From: Teredinibacter sp. KSP-S5-2
GTDB lineage: Bacteria > Pseudomonadota > Gammaproteobacteria > Pseudomonadales > Cellvibrionaceae
NCBI RefSeq assembly: GCF_032773895.1
Contig: NZ_CP120416.1
Location: 1,052,001 to 1,116,000 of the forward strand
Direction of reading: 5' to 3'
Length of the DNA stretch: 64,000 bases
Shown here: positions 57,628-64,000 of the stretch, piece by piece
Layout: the number at the start of each line of letters is the position of its first letter
Position numbering within the stretch: the stretch's first letter is position 1
The notes under the pieces: model-generated
The model's database searches: none
What the model saw: the letters and a program-made list of their open reading frames with translations, nothing else
Told to the model about the DNA's origin: nothing
Made by a program: the position numbers and the translations under genes

Positions 57628-57636
57628 CTTTTTGTC
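57594..57636 (+). terminator. Terminator closing the RHS operon
   Basis: AGTCAC (57609-57614) pairs with GTGACT (57624-57629) followed by TTTTTG. A larger perfect alternative is GACAAAAAGT (57594-57603) with ACTTTTTGTC (57627-57636). The rest of the gap to 57818 contains no gene. Confidence 0.65.
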
Positions 57637-57818
57637 AGACCTTAGTTCATAGATGAGATAAATTCTACCGGGCTTAGGCTCATAATTTAATTTGCGCACA
57701 ATGTCTCTGGAGGTGTTCGGCGACAAAAATATTATGAGTGATAGTTTTTTGGATCAACGATAAACTAGCAGGTAGAAAGAAGCATACAGCGATACTCGTT
57801 TTCAGAACAAGGTAGACT

Positions 57819-60800
57819 ATGAACCGAGATGGAATCCTATCTCTCGATCTAGAAATCACTAAGGACGGGAAGCATCTAAAACATTTGGGGGCAGTGTTAG
57901 GTGATGTTAAGGTTGATGAACGGAAAGATCCAAAAAAAGCAATTAGACAGCTTATAAGTTTGTCCAAAGGTGCTCAGTTCATTCTAGGGCACAATATTTT
58001 AGAGCATGACCTTCCCTGGCTATATGCACAAGAAATTGATTGCAGCGAGCTAAAGCAACTGCCGGTCATAGACACTTTATTCTTATCTCCACTTGCTTTT
58101 CCGAGAAACCCTTATCATAGGTTGGTAAAAGATTATAAGATCGTAAAGGATAGTTACAACGATCCAGTTGCCGACGCCAAATTATCCCTATCAATCTTTG
58201 AAGAGCAGCTTCAGGCATTTAGGCAACAATATTCCGATAATTCAGCGATAATTGATCTTTACCACTTCCTTTTTAGTACACAACTTCAAAGTGATTTTGA
58301 CAGTACTGGTCTGTGTTGTGTCATGGAAGCAGCTGGTAGCGGAGGCGAAACCCCAGAATTTAGCACGCTAATTTCAGAGTGTGTTTCGACTCTAGGGTGT
58401 CCTGTTCAGCTAGGTCGCCTGATCGATGATTTCGAATCCAGAAAAGTCTCTTCATTGTGTTTGGCCTATGCTGTTGCGTGGATACAAGTCGCTGAAGGTG
58501 TCTCTGTGTTACCTCCTTGGGTTTGGCGTCGATTTCCGAGTATTAAATCCGTTATCAAAAAATTACGAGAAACGCACTGTGGTGAATCTTCATGTGGTTA
58601 TTGCCAGGAGAACTTTGATGCTGAGAAATCTCTAAAGCGATATTTTGGTTTCGATGGTTTTCATTCCCCTCAGAATCACCCAAATTTGCAAAAAAATATT
58701 GTTGAGGCCGGTATTGCGGGTGAATCGCTATTGGGGATATTACCTACGGGAGGAGGTAAGTCTCTATGTTATCAACTTCCTGCCATGATTAGAAACCAGA
58801 GGAACGCTTCGTTAACTGTAATTGTGTCACCGTTACAGGCATTGATGAAAGATCAGGTCGATGGATTGAAGGATAAGACAGGCATGGAGTCTGTAGGTGC
58901 GCTCTACGGAATGCTATCCATGCCAGAGAGAGCCTCTATTCTCGAAGGTATTCGGATGGGGGATATTGCCATCCTCTATCTGTCACCGGAACAATTAAGA
59001 AATGGTTCAGTTAAAAGGGCGATTCAATCAAGGCAAATTGGAGCCTGGGTTTTTGATGAAGCGCACTGTCTTTCTAAGTGGGGGCATGATTTTAGGCCGG
59101 ACTACCTTTATTGCGCGAAAGTAATTGCCAGAGTGGCTCGTGAGCAGAATGAACAACCCCCGCCCATTTTTTGTTATACGGCGACAGCAAAGCTTCAGGT
59201 GATAGAGGATATTTGTAGCCACTTTAAAAATGAGCTGAATATCGACTTACAACGATTTGAAGGAAGTGTCACAAGAGATAACTTGAGCTTTGATGTCGTA
59301 GAAACTCAAGCCCACAACAAAGTCGGTCAAATTCTTCAATTATTAGAGGATTATCTGGGGACAGGTCAAGAAGGGAGTTGTGTCATATTCTGCTCAACTC
59401 GTAACGGAGTTGAAGATATATCTAGAATTTTATCCGCTCAGCAATCGTTGTCGGTTAGCTACTTTCATGGAGGGTTAGAGTCGAGCGAAAAGCGTGCCAT
59501 TCTCGATGGCTTTATGGCCGGGGAATTTCGCGTGGTATGTGCAACGAATGCCTTCGGTATGGGAGTCGATAAAGATGATGTTAGGCTGGTAATTCATCAC
59601 GATATTCCTGGCTCTCTTGAAAACTATCTACAAGAAGCGGGTAGGGCGGGTCGAGATCGAAATAACGCAAGCTGTTTTTTACTGTTTGATGAGCAAGACA
59701 TTGAACAGCAATTTAAACTCAGCAAAATGTCAGAGATTCGTCTGAAAGACATTCGAGAGATTCTAAAAGAAATTCGCTTCAGAGCGAAATATACCGATGG
59801 GAGTATTGTTGCGACGAGCAAGGAACTAATCCGTTCTGAGTACATGAATGCTGACATTGATGCCGATGATAAAATGGCGGATACCAAAATTAAGACTGCT
59901 ATATCTTGGCTGGAAAAAGATGGGTTTTTAACGCGAGAAGATAATATCAATTCCGTTTTTCAAGGGAAACCAAAATTTCGAACTTTGGATGAGGCGGAAA
60001 CTCACATCGAGACGTTAAGTCTAGTTCCAGCAGCGAAAAGTCAGTGGTTACTGATTTTACAGATGTTAATGAATACATCTCTCGATCAAGGAATCAATGC
60101 GGATGACATACTTGATTCGGTGATTACCCAGGTAAAGGATGAAAAATTAAAGGATAAAATGTCGCCTACCCAAATTATGGGGGTGTTAGCCCAAATGGCA
60201 GCAGCTGGGGTTATTACCAATGGATTTTCCCTAACGACATACTTTCGACCAAAGGGAAAAAACAATGCAAAGGTGTTATTGCAGGAAATCCATAAAATTG
60301 AAGAATCCCTACTGTCGTTGTTGCCTGAGCTAGCTTATGAGGATCACGACTCAAAGCAACAGCTTATTGTCGATATTCGGTCTATTAATACTCGGTTAAT
60401 TAATGAATTCAACTTAGAGTCTTCTCCTCGAATCATTCGTAATCTACTGAAGACTTGGGCATACGATGGGAAGCAATATCAGGATAAGCCCTCGATTGAC
60501 CTTCATACGAAGGGAAAAGATTTGTTATGCATAACACTTAATCGTGTCTGGTCGGAACTAAGAAGGTTTTCTGAGCACCGGCGCAATATGGCTGAATCCC
60601 TGGTTGCGTTTCTCTATACGATTTTACCTGCGGCAAGCGCTTCCTCCCAGAAGAAAGTTATGGTGGAATTTAGCCTGGAGCAAGCCATGGATGAGTTACG
60701 CAATGACATGGTGCTAAAAGAGGCGTTGGAGGGTTTTTCTAAAACCAAGCAAAATGAATATCTGCTCAGGGGGATCGAGCGCAGTTTTGTTTTTCTTGAC

Positions 60801-62987
60801 GCTCATAAAGTGATTGAGCTGCAAAATGGTATGGCTGTTTTTAAGCAAGCTATGGAACTAAAGGTTCCCAGTGGAAATACACGTACCTATTCAAAAGAGC
60901 ATTATCGAGATCTCGATCACCACTATCAGCGAAAGATCATTCAGATCCATGTCATGCATGAGTACGCCAGATTAGGTATGAATGAAGTCAAACCCCTTGA
61001 TCAATTGGTGAAAGATTATTTTGAGCTTCCTGAGAATGAGTTTTTATCTGAGTATTTTAAAAATCAAAAGGCAATGCTTAGGCGGGCGACTAGCCAAGAA
61101 TCATGGCAAAAAATAGTTACTTCGCTAAACAACTCTGCCCAGCAGTCCATCGTTCACACTCGGTCGGATAAGAACCAGTTGGTGCTTGCCGGACCTGGCT
61201 CCGGAAAGACAAAAGTTATTGTTCACCGAGTTGCTTATCTAGCAAGAGTCGAACAAGTTCCTGGGCAGCGAATACTTGTTCTGACTTTTAACCACAATGC
61301 GGCGGTATCCTTGCGCAAGAGAATTGCTCTCTTACTTGGGCATGAAGGGCGTTTTGTTCGGGTTCACACATTTCATGGCTTAGCTATGCGCTTGCTAGGG
61401 ACGTCATTCGATCCTGACATGGCCAGGGACAAGGACTTTGACAGTTTAATAAAAGACGCACTGGCACTTTTAAAAGGAGATGTCACAGAAATTGGAATAG
61501 AAGAGGATCATCAACGTTCACTACTACTCGATGGCATTGAACATATTCTTGTAGACGAATATCAAGATATTGATGAGCCACAATATCAAATGATCTCGGC
61601 CCTTGCAGGGAAGAATTTGGATGAAGACGAAAAAATCAGTCTCATGGCTGTAGGTGACGATGATCAGTCTATTTATGGTTTTCGCCAAGCAAACGTTGAG
61701 TTCATTCATCAGTTTGAGAAGGATTATCAGGCTGAAATTCATTACCTTACTCAGAACTATCGCTCTACAAAAACGATTATTGAGGCTTCCAACCTGTTAA
61801 TTGGCAACAATAATGATCGAATGAAGTCAGATCATCCTATTGAAATAAACCATGCTAGGAAAACAGAACCTCCTGGTGGGCGTTGGCATGAGAAAGACCC
61901 GCTAAGCCAGGGAAGAGTGAAAATTATCGAGTGTAATAGCCTGAGCCAGCAGGCAAATGAGGTCTTGACGCAAATTCATTGTTTAACCGAGTCAGACCCG
62001 ATGTTGGAATATGATGACATCGCAGTCCTTGCTCGAAACGGTATTGATCGGGAAGAGTTAGTTCAAGTACGGTCAGTGCTACATTTGGGTGGTGTTCCAT
62101 ATCAATATGCGATAGATAAAGACCATTCCTTCTCTTTACATCTCGTTAGGGAGATGGTGGAATTTCGAGAATGGTTAAGGGCCATTACTGACAGCTTAAT
62201 TCAAACTGAGTATCTAGAACGCTGGCTGCCCGAGGAGCGAAACTCTTGGCATCAAAAAATACACGACTTGATTTTAGATTGGCAAGAGGAGTTTGGAGAT
62301 AACTTGCTTGCGACTGTTCACTTTCAGCGATTATTCGATGAATACCTATTCGAAGCGGGAAGGCAAACCCGTTATGGCGACGGCGTTGTATTAAGTACCG
62401 TACATGGAGTAAAAGGAGAGGAGTTCAAGCAAGTTATTATTTTGGGGGGGGATTGGGGATATGCTTTAGAAAAAAACAATACTCTTGAAGAGGAGAGAAG
62501 GCTTTTTTACGTGGGTATGACACGGTCTATTGAACAGCTTACCCTTATGAATATTACAACTGACAAGAATTACCACCCTCATTTGTCCATCTTGCGTGAA
62601 GGCAATTGCCATATCGGAATAAGTCAGTCAAAAGAATTCCTTGATAAACAGGTCCGATTTTCAACGATAGGAATGAAGCAAATTGTTCTAAAAATTCCAG
62701 GTAAATATCAACCTGAACACATAATTCACAAGGAACTGGCGCAGCTTGGCGTGGGAAAAATTGTAAAACTAGTAAAAAGAGGGGGGAATCGATTAGTTCT
62801 AGAGAGCAGAAATACCCTAATTTCAAGGCTTTCCATGACCGCTAATGAAAAGTATCAATCTTTGGTGGGAGATGAGACGGAGGTAAAAGTAATTGCTCTT
62901 ATAAAAAGAACAATCGAGCAAGAGCAAGATCCAGAGGGGGTATTGGTGGAACAGTGGTGGTTACCTATCGTTGAATTGTGTTACTGA
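57819..62987 (+). CDS. Exonuclease-RecQ-UvrD triple fusion helicase
   Basis: A 1722-residue protein. Residues 1-130: DEDD-type 3'-5' exonuclease with D10/E12 (SLDLEIT), D64 (GHNILEHD) and D119 (NDPVADAKLS). Residues about 280-650: RecQ helicase with LPTGGGKSLCYQLP near 308, FDEAHCLSKWGHDFRPDY near 412 and QEAGRAGRD near 610. Residues about 650-1100 are a linker. Residues about 1110-1640: UvrD/Rep helicase with LAGPGSGKT near 1125, VDEYQDID near 1245, VGDDDQSIYGFRQ near 1280, QNYRST near 1311 and STVHGVKGEEF near 1529. All motifs look intact. It likely resects and unwinds DNA ends or forks; such fusions may repair or restrict foreign DNA. Start ATG 57819 follows AAGGTAG. Confidence 0.88.
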   Translation: MNRDGILSLDLEITKDGKHLKHLGAVLGDVKVDERKDPKKAIRQLISLSKGAQFILGHNILEHDLPWLYAQEIDCSELKQLPVIDTLFLSPLAFPRNPYHRLVKDYKIVKDSYNDPVADAKLSLSIFEEQLQAFRQQYSDNSAIIDLYHFLFSTQLQSDFDSTGLCCVMEAAGSGGETPEFSTLISECVSTLGCPVQLGRLIDDFESRKVSSLCLAYAVAWIQVAEGVSVLPPWVWRRFPSIKSVIKKLRETHCGESSCGYCQENFDAEKSLKRYFGFDGFHSPQNHPNLQKNIVEAGIAGESLLGILPTGGGKSLCYQLPAMIRNQRNASLTVIVSPLQALMKDQVDGLKDKTGMESVGALYGMLSMPERASILEGIRMGDIAILYLSPEQLRNGSVKRAIQSRQIGAWVFDEAHCLSKWGHDFRPDYLYCAKVIARVAREQNEQPPPIFCYTATAKLQVIEDICSHFKNELNIDLQRFEGSVTRDNLSFDVVETQAHNKVGQILQLLEDYLGTGQEGSCVIFCSTRNGVEDISRILSAQQSLSVSYFHGGLESSEKRAILDGFMAGEFRVVCATNAFGMGVDKDDVRLVIHHDIPGSLENYLQEAGRAGRDRNNASCFLLFDEQDIEQQFKLSKMSEIRLKDIREILKEIRFRAKYTDGSIVATSKELIRSEYMNADIDADDKMADTKIKTAISWLEKDGFLTREDNINSVFQGKPKFRTLDEAETHIETLSLVPAAKSQWLLILQMLMNTSLDQGINADDILDSVITQVKDEKLKDKMSPTQIMGVLAQMAAAGVITNGFSLTTYFRPKGKNNAKVLLQEIHKIEESLLSLLPELAYEDHDSKQQLIVDIRSINTRLINEFNLESSPRIIRNLLKTWAYDGKQYQDKPSIDLHTKGKDLLCITLNRVWSELRRFSEHRRNMAESLVAFLYTILPAASASSQKKVMVEFSLEQAMDELRNDMVLKEALEGFSKTKQNEYLLRGIERSFVFLDAHKVIELQNGMAVFKQAMELKVPSGNTRTYSKEHYRDLDHHYQRKIIQIHVMHEYARLGMNEVKPLDQLVKDYFELPENEFLSEYFKNQKAMLRRATSQESWQKIVTSLNNSAQQSIVHTRSDKNQLVLAGPGSGKTKVIVHRVAYLARVEQVPGQRILVLTFNHNAAVSLRKRIALLLGHEGRFVRVHTFHGLAMRLLGTSFDPDMARDKDFDSLIKDALALLKGDVTEIGIEEDHQRSLLLDGIEHILVDEYQDIDEPQYQMISALAGKNLDEDEKISLMAVGDDDQSIYGFRQANVEFIHQFEKDYQAEIHYLTQNYRSTKTIIEASNLLIGNNNDRMKSDHPIEINHARKTEPPGGRWHEKDPLSQGRVKIIECNSLSQQANEVLTQIHCLTESDPMLEYDDIAVLARNGIDREELVQVRSVLHLGGVPYQYAIDKDHSFSLHLVREMVEFREWLRAITDSLIQTEYLERWLPEERNSWHQKIHDLILDWQEEFGDNLLATVHFQRLFDEYLFEAGRQTRYGDGVVLSTVHGVKGEEFKQVIILGGDWGYALEKNNTLEEERRLFYVGMTRSIEQLTLMNITTDKNYHPHLSILREGNCHIGISQSKEFLDKQVRFSTIGMKQIVLKIPGKYQPEHIIHKELAQLGVGKIVKLVKRGGNRLVLESRNTLISRLSMTANEKYQSLVGDETEVKVIALIKRTIEQEQDPEGVLVEQWWLPIVELCY

Positions 62988-63034
62988 ATAATAAGTTAAA
63001 AGCCTGATTCGCACTTATGTAATTTTCTATTGGG

Positions 63035-63418
63035 TTGTGGTCATTTGTGAAAGCCTGTGCGCCTTTTATCTACACCGAAAACCTGATTGATTCAGCAGAG
63101 GATAAACCGAGTTTAAAAGCGGACAGAAAGACGCTTAGGGGCGATGCGGCATTAGTGCATTTGCTGAGAGAAGCTGTGTCTCAGACATCGGATGATGAAA
63201 GTTGGGCGATGCTTTCGACTGTAGGTAGTTATCTAACGAACAACAGCTCATTTTCGCCGCTGAACTATGGATATCGAAAACTCAGCGAGTTGATTCGAGT
63301 GTGTGATCTGTTTGAAATGGATGTGATAGACTCCGGGTTACGGATTCGAGACAAGAAAAAGCCAAGTAAGGTTGAACACTTGTTCTATCGATTTGTAATT
63401 CAGAGGTATCAGTATTGA
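63035..63418 (+). pseudogene. LOTUS/OST-HTH remnant of a NYN-domain protein
   Basis: A 127-residue frame matching only the C-terminal part of NYN-LOTUS proteins: FVKACAPFIYTENLID is the end of the NYN region, LLREAVSQTSDDESWAMLST and PLNYGYRKLSELIRVCDLFE are the OST-HTH domain, which binds RNA/G-quadruplexes. The NYN nuclease with its Asp residues is missing. The only starts (TTG 63035, or GTG 63047 inside FVK) have no clear ribosome site. A truncated relic is likely; a short, independently used LOTUS protein is the alternative. Confidence 0.7.
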
Positions 63419-64000
63419 ACATCCTTATTGCCCTCGAAGTCGGCAAGGGACTCGGACATTTAGGTCGGCTACATCAATTGGCTAAGTCACTTAGCGCTAT
63501 TGGCCACAGAGTTACATTCATTCTGCCGATTTGTGGGTTACTTGAGAAATATTTCTGCCTGGAGTTTCCGCTCCCCTATTCGGTAGGTAATGCGCCAAAT
63601 ACCCTCTATGTACTTTCCTCAAAAAGAACAAAGCCAAGAAATTATTCCGAGGTTCTTCTTGCATCCAGTTTTCAAAATGTCGAAAAGACAACCTGCTTAA
63701 TAAACGCATGGATGAGGATCTTCGATCAAGTAAAACCCGACACCGTTATCTATGATGCCGCGCCAGGTGCTTTACTGGCTTACCGTGATCTCGCGGTGAA
63801 GAAAGTGCATATCGGTGATGGCTTCTTTCTCCCGCCAAAAAAATCTCCGCTGCCCTTATTCGAAAGCAACAAAGGCCATATATCCGAAGTGATTGAATCG
63901 GAAAAGGTTTTACTGGAGATATTGAATTGGGCTCTTGAGCTAAGTGGTAAGCCTTTGCTTAACGCTGTCTATGAGATATTCGAGTGTGATAGGGAGCTAC
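63415..64000 (+). CDS. GT-B glycosyltransferase-like protein (3' end outside the window)
   Basis: The reading frame starts at TTG 63415, overlapping the previous stop (TTGA) and preceded by CAGAGG, and stays open to the window end (195 codons). It begins LNILIALEVGKGLGHLGRLH, then QLAKSLSAIGHRVTFILP, the N-terminal pattern of GT-B enzymes (MurG/MGT-like), where the Gly-rich GxGH loop forms the acceptor side. VIYDAAPGALLAYRD follows later in the same domain. The donor-binding half lies outside. A role in glycan or antibiotic glycosylation is possible; sugar and acceptor are unknown. Confidence 0.68.
   Translation, partial: MNILIALEVGKGLGHLGRLHQLAKSLSAIGHRVTFILPICGLLEKYFCLEFPLPYSVGNAPNTLYVLSSKRTKPRNYSEVLLASSFQNVEKTTCLINAWMRIFDQVKPDTVIYDAAPGALLAYRDLAVKKVHIGDGFFLPPKKSPLPLFESNKGHISEVIESEKVLLEILNWALELSGKPLLNAVYEIFECDREL

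Noticed and set aside
1-64000. tRNA, rRNA, IS element, integrase or att sites
   Set aside because: None recognised by eye on either strand; the integrase and att sites of the prophage probably lie outside the window or cannot be recognised without comparison.

Overview
The window is bacterial, moderate in GC by eye, and most likely from a marine-type gammaproteobacterium. This rests on a Sec/periplasmic EndA homologue, a P2/lambda-like prophage, a very large YD-repeat protein rich in thrombospondin type 3 repeats, and a RecQ/UvrD helicase. No rRNA or tRNA fixes the taxon, so the assignment is an inference. There are two main parts: a mosaic prophage (about 1-36 kb) and an accessory/chromosomal stretch (about 36-64 kb) dominated by a 13.4 kb RHS gene and its satellites.

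Prophage, 1-36 kb. The left end holds a Toprim/RepA-like primase-helicase, cut by the window edge, followed by an iteron-like array of a TGCATTCTG motif and a DUF6362-type HTH protein. Next come a Nu1-like small terminase protein, a truncated paralogue of it, a ParB-methyltransferase fusion and a 3-TM holin. Among these lies a run of small minus-strand genes. The head module is lambda-like: GpA terminase, gpW, portal, S49 protease with nested scaffold, gpD decoration and gpE capsid. A pesticin-type endolysin sits inside it. The tail is P2-like and contractile: V, W, J, I, fibre, FI, FII, E/E' with a -1 frameshift, T, U, X, D. This combination of lambda head and P2 tail resembles phage WO and relatives (from memory). 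Late structural genes are often preceded by long U/C-rich leaders.

A strong unexpected signal in the prophage is a set of nine near-identical promoters, TTGATT-like, exactly 17 bp, then GTTCAT or GTTAAT, with GAAGC directly before the -10. Each drives one or two small accessory genes on either strand (3.9-9.7 kb and 31.0-32.4 kb), and most of these units end in a hairpin. This looks like a dispersed accessory-gene regulon. Several of the genes are paralogues of each other.

Accessory region, 34.7-57.6 kb. After tail gene D come two tandem SpoIIAA/STAS-like paralogues, small minus-strand genes, a YdaS/Cro-like protein, an alpha/beta hydrolase and an XRE-like regulator that diverges from the RHS operon across a 1.2 kb AT-rich gap. 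The 4473-residue secreted RHS protein carries an RHS shell that stops exactly where the conserved YxHTDxLGS tip segment should follow. It continues instead into four alternating TSP3/beta-propeller modules, seven Ig-like repeats and two LamG-like domains. The missing RHS tip is encoded separately, twice, by two small secreted proteins with near-identical N-termini and unrelated C-terminal toxin-like domains. Each is followed by membrane-anchored immunity candidates. I interpret this as a split RHS toxin-delivery system.

Right end, 57.8-64 kb. A 1722-residue fusion of a DEDD exonuclease, RecQ helicase and UvrD helicase is followed by a remnant carrying only the LOTUS/OST-HTH part of a NYN protein. 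A glycosyltransferase-like gene overlaps its stop codon and runs off the window.
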